In this document: positions 27,094 through 37,023 of the stretch, in pieces
Layout of the letters: every line of letters starts with the position of its first letter
Position numbering within the stretch: the first letter of the stretch is position 1
NCBI GenBank assembly: GCA_010671905.1
Contig: JAAHII010000001.1
Coordinates: 5,704,001 to 5,768,000, forward strand
DNA from: Leptolyngbya sp. SIOISBB
Lineage (GTDB): Bacteria > Cyanobacteriota > Cyanobacteriia > Phormidesmidales > Phormidesmidaceae
Length of the DNA: 64,000 bases
Direction of reading: 5' to 3'
The notes under the pieces: generated by a model
What the model saw: the letters and a program-made list of their open reading frames with translations, nothing else
The model's database searches: none
What the model was told of the DNA's origin: nothing
Translations under genes and position numbers: made by a program

Positions 27094-27975
27094 ATGATTA
27101 AAATCAAGCGAATTGCCCGCATGGCAATGACAGCGGCGCTGCCGACACTATTGCTGGCCTGCGGGGCTCAAACAACGACCGAAGAACCTACGGAAACCGG
27201 CTCTCTGGAAGGAGAGGTCGCAGGCTCATCCACCGCATCTGATGGCGTGGGTGAACTCACGATTCGAGCCAATGGTGAAGACTTTGTCCGTCAAGGTTTT
27301 GTCACAAAGGATGGCTGGCAGATCGACTTTGACCATGTGTATGTGACGTTGACTGATATTACGGCGTTCCAGGCAGATCCGCCCTTTGATGCTGAGGCCG
27401 GGGGCACGCCAAAAGCCATTGAGACGGTCCGCATTGCTGAAACCATGACGGTGGATCTGGCGGCGGGAGACGAGAGTGCTGAACCGATCTTGGTGCAATC
27501 GATCGAAGCCCCCGCTGGTCGCTACAACGCCTTCTCCTGGCAGATGGTGCCCGCCCCGGCTGGTCCGGCTGCTGGGCAAACCATCTGGCTTGAGGGCACT
27601 GCCGCCAAAGCAGGGGAGACCATTAGTTTTGCGCTGAAACTTGACCCCGACTTAGCGTTTGTTTGCGGTGACTTTGTCGGCGACGAGCGCAAAGGTATTC
27701 TAGAAGCCGCTGAACAGGCTGATCTAGAGGCAACTTTTCACTTCGATCATTTATTTGGCGATGGGGAAGCTCCTCCTGAGGACGATATCAATACCGGAGC
27801 ACTCGGCTTTGACCCGTTGGCGGCGATCGCTGATGGCAACACCCTTGATATCGATATGGCCACGCTAGAGTCGGAACTGGATCCTGAAAATTACCAGTTA
27901 CTGATGGAGATTTTGCCCAGCTTGGGCCATGTAGGTGAAGGTCATTGCGAAGAAACTAAACTAGTTAGTCAATGA
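27094..27975 (+). CDS. Lipoprotein heading the nickel/cobalt transporter operon
   Basis: A 293-residue lipoprotein: signal MTAALPTLLLACG with the lipobox cysteine at residue 23, then a mature part rich in Asp and Glu. Segments such as FDHVYVTLTDI, RYNAFSWQMVPA and LDPDLAFVCGDFVGDE recall the DUF4382-type beta-sandwich. The stop overlaps the start of the next gene (ATGA), so the two are translationally coupled. An extracytoplasmic metal-binding role is plausible: the protein holds two cysteines in the mature part (CGDF, HCEE) and a few histidines near the C-terminus (GHVGEGHCEE). Function is not established. Confidence 0.72.
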   Translation: MIKIKRIARMAMTAALPTLLLACGAQTTTEEPTETGSLEGEVAGSSTASDGVGELTIRANGEDFVRQGFVTKDGWQIDFDHVYVTLTDITAFQADPPFDAEAGGTPKAIETVRIAETMTVDLAAGDESAEPILVQSIEAPAGRYNAFSWQMVPAPAGPAAGQTIWLEGTAAKAGETISFALKLDPDLAFVCGDFVGDERKGILEAAEQADLEATFHFDHLFGDGEAPPEDDINTGALGFDPLAAIADGNTLDIDMATLESELDPENYQLLMEILPSLGHVGEGHCEETKLVSQ

Positions 27976-28442
27976 AGTCATTTTGGTCGGCCCTGCGACG
28001 GGACATGCAGCGGGTAAGTCTAGCGGCGATCGCGATCGCGAGTACGCCCTCCCTTGCCCTTGCCCACGGGGCTCATATTCAGGCCCGCAGCACTAACGCT
28101 GTGGAAATTCAGGCCGCCTATGATTCGGGTGAGCCCATGGCGGCAGCCGCAGTACAGGTGTTTGCGCCAGATGATCCCCAAACGCCAGTTTATACGGGCC
28201 TGACAGATACCGAGGGCCGCTTCGTTTTCGTGCCCACGACCCCTGGCACCTGGGAAGTCTCCGTGCGACAGGCGGGGCACGGGGATATTGCCGCGATTCC
28301 CGTTGAGGCAGGGGGCCTGGTAGCTAGCGATTTCACTAATGATGTTGGACTCAACTGGCTACAGCGGGGGGTGGTGGCGGGTGCAGTGACTTGGGGATGC
28401 GTCGGCACTGCACTGTATTTTGGGCGTCGAGGTAAGCAATAG
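27972..28442 (+). CDS. NikL/NikK-like accessory protein of Ni/Co ECF transporter
   Basis: A 156-residue protein with a signal peptide ending SLALAHGAHIQ, a carboxypeptidase-regulatory-like beta domain (YTGLTDTEGRFVFVPTTPGTWEVSV) and a C-terminal membrane helix (GVVAGAVTWGCVGTALYF). This matches the extracytoplasmic accessory subunits of NikKLMQO-type transporters. The histidines after the signal cleavage site could bind metal. It overlaps the lipoprotein gene by ATGA and the next gene by one base (TAGTG). Confidence 0.72.
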   Translation: MKSFWSALRRDMQRVSLAAIAIASTPSLALAHGAHIQARSTNAVEIQAAYDSGEPMAAAAVQVFAPDDPQTPVYTGLTDTEGRFVFVPTTPGTWEVSVRQAGHGDIAAIPVEAGGLVASDFTNDVGLNWLQRGVVAGAVTWGCVGTALYFGRRGKQ

Positions 28443-29086
28443 TGCATATTCCTGACGGTATTTTACCGGCGTCAATTTGTGTCGCGGGGTATGCAGTCGC
28501 GGGGGGCGTCACCTGGGTAGCCCTCAAACAAATCAATAGAACCTCTAATCCCCAAGTGGAAGTGCCCAAAGCTGCCTTGCTAGCGGCCGCTTTTTTTGTG
28601 GGGTCATCCCTGAGTTTGCCCGTGCCTCCCGTATCCGTACACTTGGTGCTCAATGGCTTGTTGGGGATCGTATTGGGTTGGTATGCCTGGCCGGCCATTT
28701 TGATCGGGCTGTTACTGCAGGCGATTTTGCTCGGCCATGGCGGGGTGACGACCCTTGGCGTCGATGCCGCCATGATGGGTATTCCGGCTCTATTGGCGGG
28801 ACAACTTTTTCAACAGCGGCAGCGCTTGGGCAAATCCCTGCCGCCTAAGATTTCTCTGGGCTTGTTTAGTTTTGCCTCAGGAGCTTTGGGAGTCGGGCTG
28901 TCGGCACTGATCTTTTTTGCCTTGGTCATTTTTGCGATGCCCTCCACACTGGATCAGAGCACCGAGCGGAGTTTTCTCACGGCGCTGATGCTGGGCTACA
29001 TCCCGCTGATTTTTTTGGAAGGTATTTTTGCGGTGTTGCTTTGCTTTTTCTTGCTGCGCGTTAAACCTGAATTGCTAGAGCGTTAA
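28442..29086 (+). CDS. Ni/Co ECF transporter substrate-binding membrane subunit CbiM/NikM
   Basis: Membrane protein of 214 residues beginning MHIPDGILPA. The N-terminal Met-His-Ile-Pro-Asp loop inserts into the protein and binds the metal ion in CbiM/NikM. Further family blocks are FVGSSLSLPVPPVSVHLVLNG and GHGGVTTLGVDAAMMGIPAL. About six to seven helices are visible. The start codon is GTG at 28442, sharing a base with the preceding stop. Nickel rather than cobalt is favoured because no cobalamin gene is adjacent and the accessory gene is NikL-like; this is inference. Confidence 0.9.
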   Translation: MHIPDGILPASICVAGYAVAGGVTWVALKQINRTSNPQVEVPKAALLAAAFFVGSSLSLPVPPVSVHLVLNGLLGIVLGWYAWPAILIGLLLQAILLGHGGVTTLGVDAAMMGIPALLAGQLFQQRQRLGKSLPPKISLGLFSFASGALGVGLSALIFFALVIFAMPSTLDQSTERSFLTALMLGYIPLIFLEGIFAVLLCFFLLRVKPELLER

Positions 29087-29089
29087 GTT

Positions 29090-29878
29090 ATGGCTGTGAG
29101 TCTTCACGCTGATGTCTATATTCCTGGGCAGTCCACCATTCATCAGTGGGCTGCGCGACCCAAGTTGCTGAGTCTGCTGGCCCTAATGTTTGCCATTGCG
29201 ACGGTCCGCCATTTGGTGTTGCTGCCGTGGGTGTTTGGGGTGGTGGCGGGTCTGTATTTGTGGGCGCAACTGCCGTTGACCTATCTACGGCGGCGCTTGC
29301 CCTACCCAGGGCTGTTTATTGTGGCGATGGTGGGGCTGCTGCCGTGGATTTCGGGGGAGACGATTCTCTGGGAATGGTCAATTTTGGCGCTGCGGTTAGA
29401 AGGTCTACAAACGGCGGCGTTGATTGCGGGGCGGTTTGTCGCGATCTTAACCACGGGATTTGTGCTGCTGGGTACGACGCCCTTTCTCACCCTGTTGGAA
29501 ACCATGCGATCGCTGGGCATTCCCACCTTGTTGACCGATATGACGCTGCTGACCTACCGCTATCTGTTTGATATCGCTAACCAACTGGCCACTATGCGCC
29601 AAGCGATGCAACTGCGCGGCTACGGTTCCTCTCGTCAAACGCTGCAGCGGCATTGGGGCTGGCTAGCAGCGCTCTTTGGCAGTCTGTTATTGCGGAGCTA
29701 TGACCAGTCGCAGCGGGTGTATAGTGCGATGCGATTGCGCGGCTACGGCCAGCATCCGCCCCGGACGCTAACGACCGAGGGTGGGGCGGAGCGCGACAGT
29801 GTAGCCCTGCCGACGATTTTGACGCTAGTGGCCGCGGCCAGCGTTGTAATTTGGGAACTTTCTTTGCCATCGTTATGA
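29090..29878 (+). CDS. Ni/Co ECF transporter T component CbiQ/NikQ
   Basis: Membrane protein of 262 residues with about five helices, the scaffold joining the ATPase to the substrate-binding subunit. The two conserved coupling motifs Ala-Arg-Gly are seen as MQLRGYG (residue about 180) and MRLRGYG (about 220). It starts three bases after nikM and its stop overlaps the nikO start as ATGA. Confidence 0.9.
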   Translation: MAVSLHADVYIPGQSTIHQWAARPKLLSLLALMFAIATVRHLVLLPWVFGVVAGLYLWAQLPLTYLRRRLPYPGLFIVAMVGLLPWISGETILWEWSILALRLEGLQTAALIAGRFVAILTTGFVLLGTTPFLTLLETMRSLGIPTLLTDMTLLTYRYLFDIANQLATMRQAMQLRGYGSSRQTLQRHWGWLAALFGSLLLRSYDQSQRVYSAMRLRGYGQHPPRTLTTEGGAERDSVALPTILTLVAAASVVIWELSLPSL

Positions 29879-30702
29879 ATCAATCCTCCAATTCGCTTTC
29901 CTCTAGTCCGCTACCGGCAATATCGATGCCCGTCTCGCCCCAGGGCCGTATCCGTGAGGTGGCGATCGCGCTCCAAAACCTCTCTTTTTCCTATCCCGAT
30001 AATCCCGGTATTTTGCAGGGGATTGACACCACTATTCGCGAAGGGGAACGGGTGGGGCTGATCGGCCACAATGGCTGTGGCAAGACGACTCTGTTCATGC
30101 TGCTATGTGGCTTATTGACGCCCCAAACCGGCACGATTCACCTATTTGATCGCCTCGTTGAACCCCATCAATTTCGCCCCGAGTTGGGCTTCCTGTTTCA
30201 GGATCCAAAAGACCAGCTGTTTTCGCCATCTGTGCGAGACGATATTGCTTTTGGCCCATTAAACCTAGGCTTATCCGATGCAGAAGTGACAGAACGGGTA
30301 GAGGCCGCGTTGGACCTCACCGGGATTCAAGCGCTGGCCAGTCGACCACCTCACCATCTCTCAGGTGGCGAGAAGCAAATGGTAGCGATCGCGGGCTTGA
30401 TGGCAATGTGTCCCCGCATCTTGCTGTATGACGAACCGACCGCCAGTTTAGATTTGCGGACTCGCCGTCGCCTGATTCAGTTTTTGCAGAAGTCGGATGA
30501 GACGCTGCTGTTAGCATCCCATGATCTGGAGTTTTTGTTGGAGGTGTGCGATCGCGTGCTCCTGATTGATGAAGGCCAAATCATCGCCGATGGCACCCCC
30601 TTTGAAGTGATGGATGATCAAGCGTTGATGGAAGCGCACGGGCTTGAAAAACCCCACTCTCTGGTGCCCCACGTCGAGCTACATCACCGGCGCGGAAAAT
30701 AG
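29875..30702 (+). CDS. Ni/Co ECF transporter ATPase CbiO/NikO
   Basis: ABC ATPase of about 275 residues that powers the transporter. It has Walker A GHNGCGKTT, the Q loop GFLFQDPKDQLF, signature LSGGEKQ, Walker B ILLYDEP and the H loop LLASHD. The N-terminal 35 residues are serine/proline rich. ATG at 29875 overlaps the preceding stop, so translation is coupled. A hairpin terminator follows at 30817. Confidence 0.93.
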   Translation: MNQSSNSLSSSPLPAISMPVSPQGRIREVAIALQNLSFSYPDNPGILQGIDTTIREGERVGLIGHNGCGKTTLFMLLCGLLTPQTGTIHLFDRLVEPHQFRPELGFLFQDPKDQLFSPSVRDDIAFGPLNLGLSDAEVTERVEAALDLTGIQALASRPPHHLSGGEKQMVAIAGLMAMCPRILLYDEPTASLDLRTRRRLIQFLQKSDETLLLASHDLEFLLEVCDRVLLIDEGQIIADGTPFEVMDDQALMEAHGLEKPHSLVPHVELHHRRGK

Positions 30703-30816
30703 AGATCGTGGCGCTGGCCCATGCTTGCCGATCGCGTACCTGGCCCCACTGCTAATCTTGACCTTGCTTGAAAGGCGATACGTCGCAGCAGGATTACCCT
30801 ACTAGCAATCATTAAG

Positions 30817-30850
30817 AATGCCTAGGTCACAAAAGTGAGACCCAGGCATT
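30817..30850. terminator. Bidirectional hairpin between nikO and tpiA
   Basis: AATGCCT (30817-30823) pairs with AGGCATT (30844-30850), and the inner GGTC/GACC and CAC/GTG extend the stem with small mismatches. It lies midway between the convergent nikO and tpiA genes and probably ends both transcripts. The U-tracts are weak. Confidence 0.6.
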
Positions 30851-30917
30851 TCAGTTGCTTTGGAGTTGTCAGGAAGTTTCTCAGAATCTAATGAAGGCTC
30901 GTGACGTGGCGATCGCT

Positions 30918-31643
30918 CTACTGAAAATTGACGATGCGACCAAACCCTTCTGGTTGCAGACTAGCACCACCCACCAGCACGCCGTCGATTTCCGACTGGG
31001 CCATGATGTCATCAATGTTACCCGGTTTCACTGACCCGCCATATTGAATTGGCACATCCTTATTCGTGAGCTGTTCACGGATATTGCCAATGACCTTATT
31101 AGCATCCGTGGCTTCGCAGGTATCTCCAGTGCCGATCGCCCAAATTGGTTCGTAAGCAATCACGAGATCACTTTGATCAACATCGACCAAATCTTTGCTA
31201 ATTTGGGCCTCAATCACGCTGTCGGTTTCGCCCGCATCGCGCTGCTGTTTCGTCTCACCAACACACAATATCGGGGTAAAACCGTGACGCTGTGCGGCTA
31301 GTAGACGGCGATTAACCGTTTCGTCAGTCTCGCCAAAATACTGACGCCGTTCGCTGTGGCCGACGATGACATACCGCACTCCAAGCTCACTCAGCATCTC
31401 ACCAGAGATTTCGCCAGTGTAGGCTCCTTCATCTTCCCAGTGAATGTTTTGGGCACCTAATTTGACTCGGCTGCCGTGCAGATTTTTGGAGAGCGTACCC
31501 AATGCAGTAAACGGGACACAGAGCACAGCTTCGCGATCGTCCGAGGTCTCTGTCAGGTGAGTTAAAAACTCCTGGAGAAACGCCAGCGCGTCTCCCTGAG
31601 TCTTGTACATTTTCCAATTTCCAGCAATGACAGTCTTACGCAC
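30918..31643 (-). CDS. tpiA: Triosephosphate isomerase
   Basis: TIM-barrel enzyme of 241 residues interconverting dihydroxyacetone phosphate and glyceraldehyde 3-phosphate in glycolysis and the Calvin cycle. The catalytic lysine is in AGNWKMYK, the histidine in [14 protein letters not shown], the glutamate in [12 protein letters not shown]; the phosphate loop is YGGSV and the end GVLVGGASL. The start codon is GTG at 31643, fixed by the N-terminal strand [10 protein letters not shown]. Confidence 0.96.
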   Translation of the reverse strand: MRKTVIAGNWKMYKTQGDALAFLQEFLTHLTETSDDREAVLCVPFTALGTLSKNLHGSRVKLGAQNIHWEDEGAYTGEISGEMLSELGVRYVIVGHSERRQYFGETDETVNRRLLAAQRHGFTPILCVGETKQQRDAGETDSVIEAQISKDLVDVDQSDLVIAYEPIWAIGTGDTCEATDANKVIGNIREQLTNKDVPIQYGGSVKPGNIDDIMAQSEIDGVLVGGASLQPEGFGRIVNFQ

Positions 31644-31806
31644 GGGTCGTCCAGCTAAAGGTGTTTATAGTATTTCGCATCACTGCATCCTACTAGGAAA
31701 AGGTGGCCTGAATCAAATACTCGCTACCGTCTAGCGCCGCTCATCGGCTAGGCGAAATGAGCAGACTTCAGGAAAACTTTAGCGGTTTTCTCAGGTTCGT
31801 AGCCGT

Positions 31807-34800
31807 CTACCGGGGTTGGGTCGGCAAGGCCAACTGACGCTCATCGCCCTGGCTAGAAACCGAGTTGTTATGCGGCGGACCGCCGAAAAAGCGATCGCTG
31901 AGTTGCTTCACCACCACATACAAAATCGGCACGACGAACAAACTCAGGAAGGTTGCCACGAACATGCCCCCAAAGACGGCAGTTCCTAGAGATTGACGGC
32001 TTCCCGCTCCAGCTCCGGTGGCAATCACCAACGGGAAGATACTGCTGAGGGTGGAAATTGCGGTCATCAGAATTGGGCGCATCCGTTGCTCTGCCGCTTC
32101 AAAGGCCGACTTCACAATGGGGAGTCCTTCAGCGCGTAGCTGGTTGGCAAATTCCACAATCAAGATGGAGTTTTTACTCGCCAAGCCGATGAGCATTACC
32201 AGCCCAATTTGACAATAAACGTCATTGGGGAGCCCCCGCACCGTCTGGGCGAGTAAGGCCCCGAGTACCGCTAACGGCACTGCAAAGAGAATCACCACCG
32301 GGTCAATGAAACTCTCGTATTGAGCGGCTAACACTAGGAACACAAAAATCAATCCCAGGCCAAAAATGATCGGCGCTTGGTTGCCCGATTCAATTTCTTC
32401 TAGGGAGGTGCCCGACCATTCGTAGCCCATGCTCGGCGGCAGGACCTGAGCGGATAGCTCTTCCATAGTGTTCAGAGCCACACCAGAACTCACGCCTGGC
32501 CCAGGGGCACCGTTGATTTCGATCGCTCGGTACAGGTTGTAATGGTTGATCGTCTGCGCCCCGGTATTGGGGATGAGCGTAATGAGATTGCCCAGGGGAA
32601 TCATCTCACCCCGTCCAGAACGGACGTAGAGCTTGGGAATATCATCGGGGTCAGAGCGGAACTGCTGGTCGGCCTGTACATAAACCCGATAGGTGCGTTG
32701 CCCTTGGGTGAAATCATTTACGTAGCGAGAACCAATATAGGTCTGCAGCGTGCTGAAAACATCGTCAATATCAACATCAAGCGCTTTGGCGCGATCGCGA
32801 TCCACCTCAATCAGTAACTGGGGGGTTGCGGCTGAATAAGTACTAAAGACGTTTTGTAGGTTGGGATTTTGATTGGCGGCCCCAAGCATGGCGCCCATAT
32901 TGCCCACCAAATCGTTCAAGCTCAAATTACCCTGGCGATCTTGCAATTGGTACTGGAATCCACCGAACTGTCCTAACCCTTGAATGGCTGGGGGATTGAC
33001 CGGAAAAACACGCGCTTCAGTAATTTGCGAAAATCGGCCAAAAAGTTGACCAATGAGTGCCTGGGCGGATTCCCCAGGTCCACGCTCTGACCAGGGTTCT
33101 AGGGTGGTAAAGACCACCCCCGTGTTGGAGGTGCTGCCGGAAAAGCTAAATCCCCCCACCGCAAACGTCGCCCGCACGCCTGGCAGGCCGAGGATCTCTT
33201 CTTCAACTTGGCGGATGACGTCGCTGGTATAGCTGATGGAGACGCCTTCTGGCCCCTGAATAATGGTGATGAAATAGCCCTGATCTTCATCTGGTAAAAA
33301 TGCTGAGGGTACGGACTGGTAAAGCCAGCCTGTAATCACGAGCAGCGCTACAAATCCTGCTAAGACCAGGGGTTTCACCGCATTTAGCAGTTCTAAAGTA
33401 CTGCGATAGGCACGCCGCAGACCATCTAAAAAGCGGTTGAAGCGGTTGAAGATGGCCCCTAACCAGCCCCCCATCGGCGGTTTTTGCCGCAGCAGTAAGC
33501 CCGATAGGGTAGGCGTCAACGTCAGGGCGTTAAAGGTGGAGAGGGCGATCGCAAAGGCGATCGTCAACGCGAATTGGCGATATAAAGCTCCCGTCGTACC
33601 AGGGAAAAAGGCAACGGGAATAAACACGGCCATCAAGACCAGTGAGGTGGCAATGACGGCGCCGGTGAGTTCACGCATCGCCTCGATCGCGGCGCGGGCG
33701 GGCGGCATCCCCAAATCTTGAATCTTACGGGCGATATCTTCGACCACCACAATGGCATCATCAACCACCATACCCGTCGCCAAAGTTAGGCCAAACAAGG
33801 TCAGGCTGTTAATAGAGAAACCAAAGATTTTGATAATGGCGAAGGTGCCGACCAGGGCTACCGGAATCGTGACGGCAGGAATGATGGTCGTGCGCCAGTC
33901 CTGCAGAAAGATAAAAATGACGAAGACGACTAACAGCACTGCCTGAATCAACGTCCACACCACCTCAGTCATCGACTGTTCGACATAATCGGTGGTGTCA
34001 AAACCAATGCCGTATTCCATTCCTGGTGGAAACTGTTCGGCCAATTGGGCCATTTCCGCTTTCACCCCTTGAGCAACCTCTAAGGCGTTACTACCAGGGA
34101 GCTGGTAAATCCCCAAACCGATGGCTTCCTGGCCCCGAAACCGGAGAAATGTACCGTAGTTTTCGGCCCCGAGTTCAACTCGTCCGACATCGCTAAATCT
34201 CACCAGCTCATCATTATCACCCGTCTTAACGATCAGGTTTTCAAACTCGTCAATGTTCTGAAAACGGCTGATGGCACGGAGGTCGATCTGATATTGCTGA
34301 GCGGTGTCAGCCGGGGGTTGACCCAATTGCCCTGCCCCGACTTGAACGTTTTGCTCACGAAGGGCATCGACCACATCCTGAGCGGTGAGGTTGCGACTGG
34401 CTAACCGCTGCGGATTCAGCCAGAGGCGCACGGCGTAGGTCCGTTCCCCAAAGATGATGACGTTACCCACCCCCTTGACTCGCCTTAGGGCATCGACGAT
34501 GTAGAGGTCGGCATAGTTACTCAAAAAGACATCGTCATAGGTGTTGTCTGGCGTATAAACACTCATCGCCAGCAGAATATTGCTGCTTTCTTTGCTGACG
34601 GTGACCCCAGTTTGCAACACGGTTTCGGGCAGTTGCGGTTCCGCCAGAGAAACCCGGTTTTGTACGTCTACAGCAGCGATATCTTTGTCGCGGGTGGAAT
34701 CAAAGGTCGCGGTGATGGAACTGGTGCCGCTGTTGCTACTGCTAGAGGTCATGTAGCGCAGTCCTTCGACCCCGTTGATTTCCCGCTCTAGGATGTTGGT

Positions 34801-34986
34801 GACAGTCTTTTCAACGGTTTCGGCGTCTGCCCCGATGTAGTTAGCCAGGATACTAATCTGGGTAGGGGCAATGTCTGGAAACTGAGCAATGGGCAAAGTC
34901 GGAATGCTGATGGCCCCGACTAGCAGCAAAATGATGGCGCAGACAGCAGCGAAGACCGGACGTTTGATGAAGAAATTGACGAACAT
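31807..34986 (-). CDS. RND multidrug efflux transporter, HAE1 family (AcrB-like)
   Basis: A 1059-residue inner-membrane pump. It starts FFIKRPVFAAVCAIILLLVG, has the porter-domain duplication and two sets of six helices. The proton-relay aspartates are in TGMVVDDAIVVVEDI (helix 4) and the partner lysine in LASKNSILIVEFAN (helix 10). HAE1 pumps export hydrophobic compounds through a tripartite complex. The adaptor gene is directly upstream on the same strand (54-base gap). No outer-membrane TolC-like gene is in the window, so the third part must be encoded elsewhere. Confidence 0.95.
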   Translation of the reverse strand: MFVNFFIKRPVFAAVCAIILLLVGAISIPTLPIAQFPDIAPTQISILANYIGADAETVEKTVTNILEREINGVEGLRYMTSSSSNSGTSSITATFDSTRDKDIAAVDVQNRVSLAEPQLPETVLQTGVTVSKESSNILLAMSVYTPDNTYDDVFLSNYADLYIVDALRRVKGVGNVIIFGERTYAVRLWLNPQRLASRNLTAQDVVDALREQNVQVGAGQLGQPPADTAQQYQIDLRAISRFQNIDEFENLIVKTGDNDELVRFSDVGRVELGAENYGTFLRFRGQEAIGLGIYQLPGSNALEVAQGVKAEMAQLAEQFPPGMEYGIGFDTTDYVEQSMTEVVWTLIQAVLLVVFVIFIFLQDWRTTIIPAVTIPVALVGTFAIIKIFGFSINSLTLFGLTLATGMVVDDAIVVVEDIARKIQDLGMPPARAAIEAMRELTGAVIATSLVLMAVFIPVAFFPGTTGALYRQFALTIAFAIALSTFNALTLTPTLSGLLLRQKPPMGGWLGAIFNRFNRFLDGLRRAYRSTLELLNAVKPLVLAGFVALLVITGWLYQSVPSAFLPDEDQGYFITIIQGPEGVSISYTSDVIRQVEEEILGLPGVRATFAVGGFSFSGSTSNTGVVFTTLEPWSERGPGESAQALIGQLFGRFSQITEARVFPVNPPAIQGLGQFGGFQYQLQDRQGNLSLNDLVGNMGAMLGAANQNPNLQNVFSTYSAATPQLLIEVDRDRAKALDVDIDDVFSTLQTYIGSRYVNDFTQGQRTYRVYVQADQQFRSDPDDIPKLYVRSGRGEMIPLGNLITLIPNTGAQTINHYNLYRAIEINGAPGPGVSSGVALNTMEELSAQVLPPSMGYEWSGTSLEEIESGNQAPIIFGLGLIFVFLVLAAQYESFIDPVVILFAVPLAVLGALLAQTVRGLPNDVYCQIGLVMLIGLASKNSILIVEFANQLRAEGLPIVKSAFEAAEQRMRPILMTAISTLSSIFPLVIATGAGAGSRQSLGTAVFGGMFVATFLSLFVVPILYVVVKQLSDRFFGGPPHNNSVSSQGDERQLALPTQPR

Positions 34987-35040
34987 GAATGGGCCTTAAC
35001 AACGGCGGGCGATCGCACAGACACAAATAACAGATATGAA

Positions 35041-36432
35041 CTATGAAGGGGGCGTTTGGCCGGGGTCTTCACCCGCTGGCGGGCCTTCCGTTGCCGATTG
35101 CGGCAAAATCGGCGTGCCGTCTTGCAGATTCAAAATACCCGAAACCACAATTGTTTCGCCCTGTTCTAGACCGCTGAGCACTTCATAGTTATTGCCCTGC
35201 AGTTCCCCTAATTGCACCGGGCGCAGGCGAGCGACTTGGTCGGGCGCAGGCATTCCTGGCGGTACAGCGGCTGGCGGCGGCAATTCTTCGGCGGTGCCTT
35301 CGTCAGCCACGTAGACAAAGGTTTGGCCCCCCAAGCGGGTAATGGCGACAGTGGGCACCAACACGCCTGTAGCCTCCGCCCAGATCAGCCGAGCTTCAAC
35401 CTTTTGAGCATCTTGCAATTGCCCCTGCTGGTTTTCAAACCGCGCTTTGACCAGCACAGTTTGAGTATCTGAGTCAGCTTGAGGAGAAATAAAGCTGATG
35501 CCTCCCGTGGCGATCGTCATTTCGCCATCCGCCGACAATAGTTCCACCGGCAACCCTAGCTGCAGGCGATCGCGTTTCTCAATGGGCACCTGTAAGTCCA
35601 GCTCCAGAGAAGCGTTTTCAGTGATGTTCGTAATCGCACTATTCGGGGTCACGTAGTCCCCTAACTTGGTATTCAAGTCGCCTACGGTGCCCGCGATGGG
35701 CGCTGTCACCGTGCGATCTTGTAGATTTTGCTGCGCTGCAGATTGGTTTGCTTGGGCTTGGGAAAAACTCGCTTCGGCTTGATTCAAGTTCGCTTGAGCG
35801 GCGGCGATCTCATTGCGGGCAGAAGCTAGTGCGGCTTGGGCCACCTCTAAATCACGGCGGGCTAGGTCTAGTTCTTGCTGGGACTGGGCTCCCTGCGCTA
35901 CCAACTGCTGTGTCCGATTAAATTCGGCTTCTTCCAGGGCCAGTTCAGCTTCCAGCTCTAACTGCCGGGCTAATAGCGACTGCAAAGAGGCTGAAGCAGA
36001 TTGCTGGGCTGACGCGGCTGCCGTCACGTTGGCCGCCGCCGCCGCCGCTTCTGCCTCAGTCCGCTCAGGACTAATGAGGACGATGGGCTGGCCAGGGCTG
36101 ACGCGATCGCCCGCGCTGACATAGACCTCGGCGACCCGACCCGAAACTTCAGGTTGCAGCACCACGCCGGTTTGGGCTTCCAGGCTCCCCAGAAATTCGG
36201 AGGCGTCTTGCACATTACCGGCCTGTACCGGCTCTAGCTGTACTGGCACCCCTGGCGGCATACCCATAGCCCCCTGACCACGAGCCCCCATCAATCGCCA
36301 GACGATAAAGCTACCAACCAACAATAAAATGCCGAGCGCCCCAGCGATTAGCCAAGACCCTATGCTGGGGCGGCGATCGCTCACAGTGCTGGCTGACATC
36401 GGGGCTGATGGAGAAATATTTGGCGCAGTCAT
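35041..36432 (-). CDS. RND efflux periplasmic adaptor (MFP family)
   Basis: Membrane fusion protein of 463 residues. A signal anchor lies near residues 25-48 (WLIAGALGILLLVGSFIVW). The lipoyl halves are seen as VSGRVAEVYVSAGDRVSPGQP and TVTAPIAGTVGDLNTKLGDYV, with a long alanine/glutamine-rich coiled-coil hairpin between (about residues 130-240). The beta-barrel and membrane-proximal domains follow. The C-terminus is proline rich. It comes first in the operon with the pump. No TetR-type regulator is adjacent. Confidence 0.93.
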   Translation of the reverse strand: MTAPNISPSAPMSASTVSDRRPSIGSWLIAGALGILLLVGSFIVWRLMGARGQGAMGMPPGVPVQLEPVQAGNVQDASEFLGSLEAQTGVVLQPEVSGRVAEVYVSAGDRVSPGQPIVLISPERTEAEAAAAAANVTAAASAQQSASASLQSLLARQLELEAELALEEAEFNRTQQLVAQGAQSQQELDLARRDLEVAQAALASARNEIAAAQANLNQAEASFSQAQANQSAAQQNLQDRTVTAPIAGTVGDLNTKLGDYVTPNSAITNITENASLELDLQVPIEKRDRLQLGLPVELLSADGEMTIATGGISFISPQADSDTQTVLVKARFENQQGQLQDAQKVEARLIWAEATGVLVPTVAITRLGGQTFVYVADEGTAEELPPPAAVPPGMPAPDQVARLRPVQLGELQGNNYEVLSGLEQGETIVVSGILNLQDGTPILPQSATEGPPAGEDPGQTPPS

Positions 36433-37023
36433 CGCCGAGACCTCAAACTAAACTGAACGGTTTAGGCAATTAATTTGCTTATGATAATGCAACTTGTCCC
36501 TATTTGTCGGTGAGGCTGACTTATCTGTGCAGCAATTCTCATTTTAGAACACTCGTACTGCTTCTTGAGGCTTGAAGGCACTTAATTGGCCAGCTATTGA
36601 TCAACCCAGAGAATCGGTGTTTCAGCGCTCACTGTGGAGGGCAAGATTAGAACTGTTCTCATACCTTAGAACGGCTGGATAAGGTGACGGCAACGATCGC
36701 CCAGCGCTGTAATTTCCTTGAATAAAGAGGGATTGTAGGGATTGGGGAATTGCGATTGGCAGGTTTGGGGAATTGCCATCGGTCAGGATTTTGTACCTCC
36801 TCTGGCCTGTCAAACTTGCCAGAGAAGCTTTCATCAGAGCCATCCATACACATGAGGCAATTTAACCTGCTTTCTCTATCGAACCCCCGCCCATTCAAGT
36901 GAGCGAGGCCGCTGACGTCCCTCGCCTTTAAGAGATTCCCTAACTTTGCATTATGCGAAGTATCGGTTGATGCATTTTGCGTTATCTATTTAGAGGTATT
37001 GCTGAACTTTGAGCGGATTTTGA
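36433..37023 (+). other. Intergenic region, no assigned gene
   Basis: About 590 bases between the efflux operon (minus) and a lipoprotein gene (plus). Minus-strand frames of about 70-80 codons near 36622-36898 overlap each other in different frames and lack protein-like character; I do not call them. The rest holds promoters only. Confidence 0.4.

Noticed and set aside
36622-36898. Overlapping minus-strand frames of 73-79 codons upstream of the efflux adaptor
   Set aside because: They overlap in different frames, have no ribosome site and show no protein-like pattern.
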